Shown here: positions 1-5,528 of the stretch, one piece after another
How the letters are laid out: the number at the start of each line of letters is the position of its first letter
Numbering within the stretch: the stretch's first letter is position 1
Assembly: GCA_004297645.1 (NCBI GenBank)
Contig: SCUG01000544.1
Span: forward strand, 1 to 7,248
Direction: 5' to 3'
From: Saprospiraceae bacterium
GTDB lineage: Bacteria > Bacteroidota > Bacteroidia > Chitinophagales > Saprospiraceae
DNA: 7,248 nt
The notes under the pieces: model-generated
What the model was told of the DNA's origin: nothing
The model's input: the letters and a program-made list of their open reading frames with translations, nothing else
Database searches by the model: none
Program-made: the position numbers and the translations under genes

Positions 1-21
1 CTAAGAACACTAAGATTTTTA

Positions 22-144
22 TACCACTTAGAACACTTAGGCCACTAAGCTAAGTATTCATTATTAATCCTAAGTGCCCTGAGTGTTCTTGGTAATAAAA
101 AAGGTTCTCAGTGATAAAAAATCCCGGCGTTCTTAGTAGTAAAA
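22..144. repeat. Left copy of ~110-bp interspersed direct repeat
   Basis: AT-rich intergenic sequence made of variants of the word CTTAGTGTTCTTAGTGG in both orientations. Positions 42-80 are identical, base for base over 39 nt, to 1031-1069. The similarity continues with scattered differences to about 144 (versus about 1136). Bases 1-21 hold further degenerate copies of the same word, so the element may extend beyond the window. It lies just downstream of the HEPN gene and forms the left bracket of the MNT-HEPN pair. No coding potential is visible. Confidence 0.85.
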
Positions 145-170
145 TTATTTTTCCTGCAGGCAGGCATCTG

Positions 171-569
171 CTAGTCAACAATTAAAGCTGAAATCACATC
201 CAGATAGTTTTGTGCCTCAACTATCATTGGTTTTACGATATCCTCGGCCAGGTTGGACATATCATCATAATCGCCCGTTTGACGAAGTTCGAACAATTTG
301 GTATATAATTTCCCGGCGCTATTTGGAACAATGCCTGTTTTTATAAAATGCATTCCAAGAAGGTGGATGACACCTTTGTGTGTTTGTGCGGCGTAATTAT
401 TTTTAACCAGAAGGGCACTTGTGATATAATAACATGCGTAATACAGTCTATTGGCTACTGCATTCCAATAACCGAGGGTTGCGATACCTTCCGCTTCTTT
501 CAATGTGTCCTTTGCTTTTTGAATACGGAAGGAAACTAGAGCGTTCCTTTCATCATTTGTCAAACTCAT
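171..569 (-). CDS. HEPN domain protein, partner of the upstream MNT nucleotidyltransferase
   Basis: A 132-aa, mostly helical protein of the HEPN family (PF05168 type). Visible family marks are the N-terminal helix with Y34, N37 and A38, the segment RLYYACYY at 41-48, THKGVIHLLGMHFIKTG at 63-79 and the signature RQTGDYDD at 96-103. Family knowledge: HEPN proteins encoded next to minimal nucleotidyltransferases usually form toxin-antitoxin or nucleotide-modification pairs, the HEPN partner often being a cytoplasmic RNase-like toxin. Here I find no Arg followed 4-6 residues later by His, the motif tied to RNase activity, so a non-nuclease role is possible. The ATG overlaps the stop of the upstream gene by 4 bp (ATGA), which points to translational coupling. 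Length is normal for the family and the gene looks intact. Base composition, sampled by eye, is more AT-rich than the polysaccharide genes, compatible with transfer. Confidence 0.88.
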   Translation of the reverse strand: MSLTNDERNALVSFRIQKAKDTLKEAEGIATLGYWNAVANRLYYACYYITSALLVKNNYAAQTHKGVIHLLGMHFIKTGIVPNSAGKLYTKLFELRQTGDYDDMSNLAEDIVKPMIVEAQNYLDVISALIVD

Positions 570-883
570 AAAAGAATGCCTTCTTTTTCGATGTTTTTAT
601 AAAATGGTGTAAAATCTCGTTTCTCCCATTCCGATTTGGTATAAAGTTTTACGGAGAAAAGTTCTCCTTCCTGCCACCCCAGTTCATATAACGGGTACGA
701 AATATTATCAAAATCAGCCGGCTCAACTTTTGATTTGTCCAAAATAACCAGAATGTCCCAATCCGAATCGGGTTTTGCATCCCCTCTGGCCCGCGACCCA
801 AAAAGCATCACCCTGGCATCAGGAGCTATGGTTTTCAGCTTCAGCTTAATAGCTTTCAGGATTTTTTCTTTTGACTTTTTCAT
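566..883 (-). CDS. Minimal nucleotidyltransferase (MNT), NTP_transf_2 family
   Basis: A 105-aa protein with the polymerase-beta-like nucleotidyltransferase core. The motif LFGSRARGDAKPDSDWDILV (residues 27-46 from the chosen start) contains the GS pair and the two metal-binding aspartates of the DxD (DWD). Family knowledge: small MNT proteins paired with HEPN proteins act as antitoxins, in characterised cases by adding AMP to the HEPN partner. That this happens here is inference. I start at the ATG at 883. A TTG two codons upstream is also open, but the decayed paralogue at 3813-3938 begins at the same ATG with the same MKKSKEKILKAI. The gene overlaps the HEPN gene by 4 bp, so the two form a two-gene operon transcribed leftwards. 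The segment between it and the repeats, 884-920, is short and AT-rich and probably holds the promoter, which I cannot place. Confidence 0.9.
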   Translation of the reverse strand: MKKSKEKILKAIKLKLKTIAPDARVMLFGSRARGDAKPDSDWDILVILDKSKVEPADFDNISYPLYELGWQEGELFSVKLYTKSEWEKRDFTPFYKNIEKEGILL

Positions 884-920
884 TTTCAAAACTATAAAAA
901 TAGCCTGATACTATTTCTTA

Positions 921-978
921 CCACTAAGCCCACTTAGAACACTTAGTTTTTTCTTAGTGTGCTTAGTGTTCTCAGTGG
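921..978. repeat. Imperfect inverted repeat between asnB 3' end and MNT gene
   Basis: Two 26-nt arms (921-946 and 953-978) are reverse complements at about 20 of 26 positions around a 6-nt T-rich centre. Both arms are built from the same word family as the flanking direct repeats (CCACTAAG...CACTTAG). It could fold in RNA and stop transcription arriving from asnB before the MNT promoter, but this is inference and no clean U-tract follows on the minus strand. Confidence 0.6.
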
Positions 979-1012
979 TTAAAAAATCAAAGTGCTTTCA
1001 GTAGAGTTGATT

Positions 1013-1136
1013 TACCACTAGGAACACAGTCCACTAAGCTAAGTATTCATTATTAATCCTAAGTGCCCTAAGTGTTCTTAGTGGTGAAAAAAGGTTCTTA
1101 GTGGTGAAAAAAATCCTAAGTGTTCTTAGTGGTAAA
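1013..1136. repeat. Right copy of ~110-bp direct repeat, entering the asnB 3' end
   Basis: Direct-orientation copy of the repeat at 22-144, with a 39-nt identical core at 1031-1069. Inside it a 20-bp unit (about 1074-1093 and 1094-1113, GTTCTTAGTGGTGAAAAAA-like) is tandemly repeated, followed by a third shorter copy ending near 1136. The third copy overlaps the last six codons and stop of the synthetase-domain ORF. Together with the left copy it brackets the MNT-HEPN pair. Confidence 0.85.
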
Positions 1137-2312
1137 AACAAACTGCTCCCACCAACTGGCGATGGCCAGCAGGCCCCACAAGGAATACGAAGCATCCAGC
1201 ACGTCATTTTTGTTTTTCTCCACTAAGGCGAGCACGTTTTGGCTGTCGAACAGGTTGTGGCGCTTGCACATTTCGGGCGTGAAGGCAGCCCGGAGGCGGG
1301 CATCGAGAGGGCCGGTTATCCAATCCCGGACCGGCGCTCCGAACCCGGTCTTGGAGCGGTAAACGATTTCTTTTGGCAGGTGCCGCTCTCCGACCTTGCG
1401 CAGCAAATACTTGGTGGTGAGGCCCTTCATTTTCAATTCCGGCGGGATGGTCGTGCTGAACTCCACCAAATCTTTATCGAGATAGGGAACCCGCACCTCC
1501 ACGCCGTGCGCCATGCTCATTTTGTCCGTGTAGTTCAGGTTGTGGTCGGGCAGGAAATACTTCAGTTCCCAATACAACATCTGGTTCAGGCGGTTTTTTT
1601 CGAGCGGTATGTTTTGAAGCGATTCAATCAGGTGTCTTCTGGGGTCGTAGCCTTTCAGCTTTTCCCGGTTGCTTTCATTGAACAGCATTTTGTTCTCTTC
1701 GATGGGCAGCCAGCCGAAGTAGTTGGCCATCCATTCTTCCTCGCTGTCCCCGTTGAAATGAACGAGGAATTTTTTAAGGCGCCGCAGCAGGGAGGAAGAA
1801 ACCCACATGTTGGCAGCTCTTCGGGCCAAAGCCGCTTTCACGGCAGCGGGTACAAAGGCGGTGAACTGTTCGTAATAAAAGGACTGGTGGCGCCGGTAGC
1901 CCGAAAAAAGGTCGTCGCCGCCGGTGCCGCCCAGCAACACCACGATGCCCTGTTCCCTGGCCCGTGCGCTGATGTTCAGCACGTTGAGCGGGGCGGCATC
2001 CGCCTGCGGCTCGTCCAAATGCCAAATCATTTTGTCGAAGTCCCGGACGATGTCCGGCATTGCTGTTACGATGTCTAAGTCAGCGCCGAGGTGTTTTGCC
2101 GCCAACCGGGCGTAGGGCAAGTCATCCGTGAAACCTTCCCGGTGACTGCTCAGCGCCGTTTCGATGGTGAAGCAGGTCAAAGCCTGACCGGGGCTCGCTT
2201 GCTTCGCCATTGCTGCCACCAAGCCCGAATCCAGCCCGCCAGAAAGAAAAAATCCGATGGGCACATCGGAAAGGAGTTGCCTGCGAACGGCTTCAAACTC
2301 TTTGATTGTCAT
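1116..2312 (-). CDS. Asparagine synthase, synthetase (C-terminal) domain only; 3' fragment of a split asnB
   Basis: This 398-aa ORF covers the ATP-dependent amide-forming half of class B asparagine synthase (aspartate + ATP + ammonia to asparagine). Counted from this start, the PPi-loop motif SGGLDS is at 24-29, GGDDLFSGY at 131-139, DKMSMAHGVEVRVPYLD at 263-279, and a C-terminal region typical of the family with SKTGFGAPVRDW follows. Full-length AsnB is about 550-650 aa with an N-terminal glutaminase domain. That domain is absent here, and its remnant lies upstream at 2829-3079 beyond a DUF6922-like gene and a repeat element. An ATG at 2366 would give 416 aa, but those extra residues exist only as an out-of-frame reading of the DUF6922 gene, so I prefer ATG 2312, 9 bp after that gene's stop. 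The last six codons and stop (FTTKNT) come from the right direct repeat. The frame is intact, so ammonia-dependent activity remains possible; it may equally be a recent pseudogene. Related enzymes also amidate sugar acids in surface polysaccharides. Confidence 0.85.
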   Translation of the reverse strand: MTIKEFEAVRRQLLSDVPIGFFLSGGLDSGLVAAMAKQASPGQALTCFTIETALSSHREGFTDDLPYARLAAKHLGADLDIVTAMPDIVRDFDKMIWHLDEPQADAAPLNVLNISARAREQGIVVLLGGTGGDDLFSGYRRHQSFYYEQFTAFVPAAVKAALARRAANMWVSSSLLRRLKKFLVHFNGDSEEEWMANYFGWLPIEENKMLFNESNREKLKGYDPRRHLIESLQNIPLEKNRLNQMLYWELKYFLPDHNLNYTDKMSMAHGVEVRVPYLDKDLVEFSTTIPPELKMKGLTTKYLLRKVGERHLPKEIVYRSKTGFGAPVRDWITGPLDARLRAAFTPEMCKRHNLFDSQNVLALVEKNKNDVLDASYSLWGLLAIASWWEQFVFTTKNT

Positions 2313-2320
2313 CAAAGTCG

Positions 2321-2626
2321 TTAATAACTCCAAAAGTCCGGTCGTGACTGTTTGAGTCTGTAACATCTAAATGCTTCTTTCTTTACATTAAGCACCAAGC
2401 TTAGAAACGCTATGCTAAAACCATCAAGATTCCTTAAACTAATTGCAACCTCCTTAATAGCTTTCAGGCCGTAAATCCTTTTCAGGATTCCCCAGTCTTT
2501 CAACTCCCCGTATTCCATAACACGTTCTATAATAAATGCTTTATTGGATTGCCAATCAACCGTGGCTATGGCCACATCCCAAAACAGGTGGGGCGAAAGG
2601 TCTGAAATGGCGTATTCGTTTTTCAT
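2321..2626 (-). CDS. Small DUF6922-like protein
   Basis: A 101-aa protein whose pattern matches, from memory, the DUF6922 family of small Bacteroidota proteins. It has an early HLFWD (13-17), then WQSNKAFIIERVMEYGELKDW (split here as WQSNKAFIIE and RVMEYGELKDW), a middle helix and a C-terminal FLSLVLNVKKEAFRCY followed by a short tail ending in FWSY. Function is not known to me. Such proteins often occur next to nucleotidyltransferases or toxin-antitoxin genes, so a TA-associated role is conceivable but unproven. The ATG at 2626 is the natural start. The gene sits inside the split asnB, exactly between the glutaminase remnant and the synthetase ORF, and overlaps any start used at 2366. A sampled 60-bp line is about one third G+C, against more than half in a sampled line of asnB, so it looks like an insertion of different origin. 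Family assignment is by recognition, not search. Confidence 0.72.
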   Translation of the reverse strand: MKNEYAISDLSPHLFWDVAIATVDWQSNKAFIIERVMEYGELKDWGILKRIYGLKAIKEVAISLRNLDGFSIAFLSLVLNVKKEAFRCYRLKQSRPDFWSY

Positions 2627-2676
2627 TGATTCATGGCTTCAATTTTCCCCCGCCTTTGTCGGGGCAGGCAATTTCC

Positions 2677-2834
2677 AATTAAGGGTGTTAAGTGAAATTT
2701 CTCCGACGCTGATGGACGCTGATTTTTATGACTTATTATGATAAACCCCGGCAATAAACATAAGAAATCATAAAAATCAGCGTCCATCAGCGTCGAAAAC
2801 CTATTCTTGAAAATTTCTCTTATCACCCCTAATT
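2677..2834. mobile_element. 158-bp MITE-like inverted-repeat element
   Basis: Nested inverted repeats. The inner arms are perfect over 28 nt (2704-2731 and 2768-2795, built on GACGCTGATGGACGCTGAT) and extend to 37 nt with two mismatches (2704-2740 and 2759-2795), leaving an 18-nt centre. Outer arms of 24 nt with three mismatches lie at 2677-2700 and 2811-2834. There is no coding capacity and no clear target-site duplication. Its right end abuts the glutaminase remnant of asnB. It may be a miniature transposable element, or a highly structured interspersed repeat that folds in RNA. Confidence 0.7.
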
Positions 2835-3079
2835 ACCCATTTCCTTTGTCACCCTGGAAGGGTCGCCGTTGAAGGTGATGACGTAGCGGCCGTCTGCGCT
2901 GCTCATGGGTTGGCGCCCATTGGAAGAGGTATCCTGGATGGACAGGCGGCGGTGGGCCAGGGCATTTGTCCGTCGCAGTAAATGCCGTGGTCGTCGGCGC
3001 CCCGGTGGAAAACGAGCCTTGAAAAGGCGTGAACTAAGTTTTTAGCCTCCGGGGGAAGAAGACCGGTGATTCCAAACAT
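2829..3079 (-). pseudogene. N-terminal glutaminase remnant of asparagine synthase (asnB 5' fragment)
   Basis: Reading from ATG 3079 gives MFGITGLLPPEA followed by FHRGADDHGIYCDGQ, the start of a class II glutamine amidotransferase domain of AsnB (family: MCGI..., HRGPDD). After about residue 38 the frame is lost and this frame stops at 2903. From 2963 another frame continues with ALAHRRLSIQDTSSNGRQPM and then SADGRYVITFNGD, the family's HRRLSI and FNGE segments, before ending at a stop at 2829. So a net frameshift, most simply one lost base, occurred near 2963. The catalytic nucleophile Cys2 is Phe (TTT). Recognisable homology ends near 2862, and some 140-170 residues that should join it to the synthetase domain are gone, replaced by the inverted-repeat element and the DUF6922-like gene. 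Clearly non-functional as a glutaminase. Confidence 0.85.
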
Positions 3080-3225
3080 CGGCTTAGAACTGTTTTATTG
3101 TTCTCATCGCTCACTCCTCTCCCGCCTGTTGCGGCGCAAGCATTCTCAATTCTCAATTCTCCATTCTCTCAGGCTGTCGTAAATGGCAAAAGCGAAAATG
3201 CCATTTCAGCAGGTCCAGCACTACT
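3080..3225. other. Non-coding stretch with a heptamer microsatellite
   Basis: No gene seen. It holds four tandem copies of the heptamer ATTCTCN at 3142-3169 (the first two are ATTCTCA, the next two end in C and T) and a small perfect hairpin with 8-bp arms AAATGGCA/TGCCATTT at 3181-3188 and 3199-3206. The stretch upstream of asnB at 3080-3140 could once have held its promoter, but I cannot identify one. Confidence 0.55.
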
Positions 3226-3522
3226 CTAAAACAATAACCTTTTTACCCATAAATTCCTTATGCGGTTTTTTAATGGCACTTTGATAAACACACTGATATG
3301 GCGGTCCAATTCCTTAAATTCCAACTCCATCTCTCGGGCCATTTTTTCTATCTCAGGGTTCCTCTCTTTAACTACCACAGTAGCCCAGCACTCATGAATC
3401 CGGAGTAAAAGATTTACCGCAATCACCGTATCGCCAAACGCTTTGCGAAACGCAGTAAGTATCAACCCCTGCAAGCTCAACATCTCCCTTTCACTATTGC
3501 TTGGATTTCTCTTTCTTTCCAT
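3226..3522 (-). CDS. Hypothetical protein, 98 aa
   Basis: An ORF with an ATG start and no family I recognise. The protein opens with a charged, Arg/Glu-rich segment (MERKRNPSNSERE), then has a helix with FRKAFGD (25-31), a short strand-like stretch TVVVKE, a Glu/Lys-rich helix EIEKMAREMELEFKELD, a second strand-like ISVFIKVP and a basic C-terminus. This alternation could fit a small alpha/beta domain, but no catalytic motif is visible. No membrane segment or signal peptide is seen. It lies alone between the asnB remnant and the truncated MNT copy, without an obvious operon partner. It could be an accessory gene, a fragment of a larger gene or a chance ORF in a decayed region. Confidence 0.45.
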   Translation of the reverse strand: MERKRNPSNSEREMLSLQGLILTAFRKAFGDTVIAVNLLLRIHECWATVVVKERNPEIEKMAREMELEFKELDRHISVFIKVPLKNRIRNLWVKRLLF

Positions 3523-3812
3523 GAAAACCGCTCTTTATGTTTTTCCACCCAACACCTGTGTGGACACAGTAGCTTATTTAGTGGACATAAAATTCCTTTT
3601 TACATTAGACTTTGGACACTTTTTTACTAACCCCCGGATTAATCCGGGGGTGCCCCAATGCCCCATTTTATCTGGGTTTTAACCCGCTTCCAACGCTTTA
3701 TGGGGGTTGAAACCCACAAAAAGTGAGGATTTACACCGTATTTACAATAAGCCCATGCGGATACCCTGATAGTAATCCAATTTTCTGGATTGAAGCGCCT
3801 TTGATAAAGTCT
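3523..3812. other. Non-coding stretch with palindromes and possible IS-end debris
   Basis: No convincing gene on either strand. TGGACA occurs at 3561, 3582 and 3613, resembling the multiple terminal repeats at the end of some insertion sequences. A perfect 20-bp palindrome (CCCCCGGATT and its complement) lies at 3631-3650. Two GGGTT-AACCC palindromic motifs follow at 3674-3685 and 3704-3715. The MNT reading frame is not recoverable beyond 3813. Confidence 0.5.
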
Positions 3813-3938
3813 TTAGAACAAATCAGGTTTTGCATCTCCCCTTGCACGTGACCCAAAGCGTATTACCCGTGCATCAGGGGCAATAGTTTTTAGCTTCAAT
3901 GTGATAGCCTTCAGGATTTTTTCTTTTGATTTTTTCAT
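3813..3938 (-). pseudogene. Truncated second copy of the MNT nucleotidyltransferase gene
   Basis: From ATG 3938 the first 39 codons match the intact MNT at 566-883 at 36 of 39 residues (MKKSKEKILKAI, then LKLKTIAPDARV, then FGSRARGDAKPD), while the DNA is only about 80 % identical by eye. The copy breaks immediately after KPD and reads two foreign codons to a TAA at 3813. The metal-binding DxD and everything after it are missing, so it cannot be an active nucleotidyltransferase. No HEPN partner remains downstream. Differences are mostly synonymous, which suggests the copy was under selection for much of its separate history and was truncated later. An upstream TTG extension exists, but it reads through a hairpin and is not credible. 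Confidence 0.88.
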
Positions 3939-3968
3939 GACTATTAAGGAACGTGCGCAAAATAAGAT

Positions 3969-4007
3969 GTGTGTTTTTTCGGCGGCTTCGCCGCCGAAAA
4001 AACACAC
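3969..4007. repeat. Perfect hairpin, 18-bp arms, TTC loop
   Basis: Left arm 3969-3986 (GTGTGTTTTTTCGGCGGC), loop TTC, right arm 3990-4007, fully complementary. It lies 31 bp upstream of the truncated MNT start. The T-run precedes and the A-run follows the GC stem on both strands, so it lacks the trailing U-tract of an intrinsic terminator. It is probably an interspersed palindromic element. Confidence 0.85.
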
Positions 4008-4055
4008 CCTTGTTCTTTTTGAACACGTTATTAAGGCAAAACTAAGAAGCGACAA

Positions 4056-4238
4056 ATAATCTTTCGAGACGTTGACTACGTTAGCTATCGCAGCGAGGAA
4101 TTGTCAACTTAGTCCGGAGGAGAACCCCACGCGTTGACAACTTTTCAAAAGTTGTCAACGCTCAAGGTGGACTCATGGTTTGACGGTTAAATGCCTGCCT
4201 GCCGACAGACAGGGTTGAGTGGGTGGATGACCTACAAG
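4056..4238. repeat. Palindrome-rich stretch downstream of the sugar transferase
   Basis: A 31-bp palindrome at 4131-4161 has 15-nt perfect arms (GCGTTGACAACTTTT) around a single C. Its word TTGTCAAC recurs at 4101-4108 and GTTGAC at 4069-4074, so the region holds degenerate copies of one motif. A second stem CCTGCCTG/CAGACAGG with one G-T type mismatch lies at 4194-4213, and a related word, CCTGCAGGCAGG, is at 153-164. No gene is seen. Any of these could reduce read-through from the transferase gene, but none is followed by a U-tract. Confidence 0.7.
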
Positions 4239-4973
4239 TTACTCCTCTGCGGCCAGTTGCTCTTGAATGGCAACTTCCAACTTGGAGGGCGTTGCTTTTC
4301 CGGGAAGCAACTCTTCCGTACCGAGGGGTAGGTCTTTGAAAATCCTGAATGCCAGATGATTAGCCGGGAAGAATATTACCCAAGCAGTGAGAAAAATGAT
4401 GAGCAGGTCGGTGCGCAGAGAGGCATTTCGTTGATACCAAAGCTCCAGTTCGCCTTTGTAGGGGGCGATATGCTCCCGGTAAAAATCATGGGGAGGCATG
4501 GTGGTGGAAGAAAGCAGTTTTTCTTCGTCCCGGAAGATGATGGAACCGATGCCGGTGATACCGGGCTTGGCGTTGTAGATGACTTTTTGGATGGGTTCAG
4601 GGTAAGCTAAGAAGTCGGTTTTCACCTGTGGCCTGGGACCAACCAGACTCATATTTCCGAGGAGGACATTGACTACTTGGGGCAATTCATTGATTTTGGA
4701 CCTGCGAAGAAATCTTCCAACCGAGGTAACCCTGGGGTCCTTTCTGAGCGTCAACGTACCGGTTCCCATGTTCGGGCTGTTCTTCAACATGGTGGCAAAC
4801 TTCCAGATGTCAAAAGGTTGATTGTGGTGCCCGATTCTTTTTTGAAAATAGAAAACTTCACCCTCGGCGGTCAGTCGAAGCAGGGCGGAGATAGGTATGA
4901 GTATGGGTAATAAAAGCAGCAGCACCAATAAGGAAACGGTGACGTCTAACATTCTTTTTAAGGTTAAATACAC
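4239..4973 (-). CDS. Bacterial sugar transferase (monotopic phosphoglycosyl transferase, PglC/WcaJ catalytic-domain type)
   Basis: A 244-aa enzyme that should move a sugar-1-phosphate from a nucleotide sugar to undecaprenyl phosphate at the inner face of the cytoplasmic membrane, the first step of a surface glycan repeat unit. In order: a membrane-embedded hydrophobic helix broken by prolines (about 11-33), FQKRIGHHNQPFDIWKFATM (43-62), DPRVTSVGRFLRRSKINELP (79-98), GNMSLVGPRP (106-115) and KPGITGIGS (136-144). The catalytic Asp-Glu dyad of this family reads Asn-Glu here (N95-E96), see findings. The start is a GTG at 4973. An ATG at 4952 would remove the conserved KR before the helix, and an in-frame stop lies just upstream of the GTG. 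There is no large N-terminal CoA-binding-like domain as in full WcaJ, but about 50 extra residues follow the core, including a second hydrophobic stretch near 189-203. It lies 66 bp downstream of the retropepsin ORF. Confidence 0.93.
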   Translation of the reverse strand: MYLTLKRMLDVTVSLLVLLLLLPILIPISALLRLTAEGEVFYFQKRIGHHNQPFDIWKFATMLKNSPNMGTGTLTLRKDPRVTSVGRFLRRSKINELPQVVNVLLGNMSLVGPRPQVKTDFLAYPEPIQKVIYNAKPGITGIGSIIFRDEEKLLSSTTMPPHDFYREHIAPYKGELELWYQRNASLRTDLLIIFLTAWVIFFPANHLAFRIFKDLPLGTEELLPGKATPSKLEVAIQEQLAAEE

Positions 4974-5039
4974 AAATGCTGTTAAAGTTTAAGGAGCTGA
5001 CGTTGCACAAGTTCGACCCGATTTTCGACCTTTATCACA

Positions 5040-5501
5040 TCAAATTGAAACATCGTTCCGTTTCTTAAAGAGGATGGTTTCATCCTTTTGCTTGAATTCA
5101 ATATCGAAAAGGTCGAATACTACCTCACGTCCCAGCAGCAAGTCGTCGCAGTTAGGGTCTAAAAGCCACGCAACGGGTGCCATGAAAGTATGCCCTTCAA
5201 TGGTCATCTGCACGCTGCGCAAGGCGTATTCCAAGGTGCCATTTACGCCGGCTGCTAAGTCAACTACTTCATTTTCAAATCTTTCAAGGCCCATGTCTTG
5301 ACCAATCTGAAGGGAGATGGTTGAAATATCTGCACCTGAGTCAACTAACATTTCGAGTTGCATAGAACGATCCCTCACCTTCAGGGAAACAATAACATTC
5401 GGCTCCCAAATATCCTTATGGAGTGGACGAAAATGTATCGGCACAAGCCGACGCAAACCACTGTACGTATAAGGGTTCAGGAATTTTATGATGTGCCACA
5501 T
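5040..5501 (-). CDS. Retropepsin-like aspartic protease domain protein (3' part of an interrupted gene)
   Basis: A 153-aa ORF with the single-domain aspartic protease signature. The catalytic-type motif LVDSGADIS is at 52-60 with D54-S-G, and LLLGREVVFDLFDIEF at 121-136 matches the family's second conserved segment. Retroviral-type enzymes act as homodimers contributing one Asp each; the substrate of this bacterial family is not known to me. The residues before the domain (PIHFRPLHKDIWEPN, 21-35) also look like the family's linker. The ATG at 5501 is in frame with an upstream ORF (5529-5669), separated only by one TAA and nine further codons, so this is probably the 3' part of a longer gene. 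It could still be translated from 5501, since the whole protease domain lies downstream. No signal peptide is seen. Confidence 0.8.
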   Translation of the reverse strand: MWHIIKFLNPYTYSGLRRLVPIHFRPLHKDIWEPNVIVSLKVRDRSMQLEMLVDSGADISTISLQIGQDMGLERFENEVVDLAAGVNGTLEYALRSVQMTIEGHTFMAPVAWLLDPNCDDLLLGREVVFDLFDIEFKQKDETILFKKRNDVSI

Positions 5502-5528
5502 TTCTGAAGCTTCTGCAGCTTTTATGAC

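Noticed and set aside
1..1136. CRISPR array
   Set aside because: Repeated words vary in sequence, orientation and spacing, there are no uniform unique spacers, and no cas genes are seen.
1239..2078. Plus-strand 279-aa open frame
   Set aside because: It is antisense to asnB, whose family motifs are unmistakable on the minus strand, and the plus-strand protein has no recognisable motif. Long shadow frames are expected in GC-rich coding DNA.
2704..2795. Retron-type msr/msd RNA
   Set aside because: The long inverted repeat is suggestive, but no reverse transcriptase frame is present in the window.
2623..2826. 67-aa minus-strand frame overlapping the DUF6922 start by 4 bp
   Set aside because: It needs a GTG start and most of it is the reading of the inverted-repeat element; the overlap looks accidental.
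3969..4007. Intrinsic terminator
   Set aside because: The T-run precedes the GC stem on both strands, so the RNA would lack a trailing U-tract.
3939..4055. Upstream extension of the truncated MNT copy
   Set aside because: It starts at TTG and reads through a perfect hairpin. The intact paralogue starts at the equivalent of ATG 3938.
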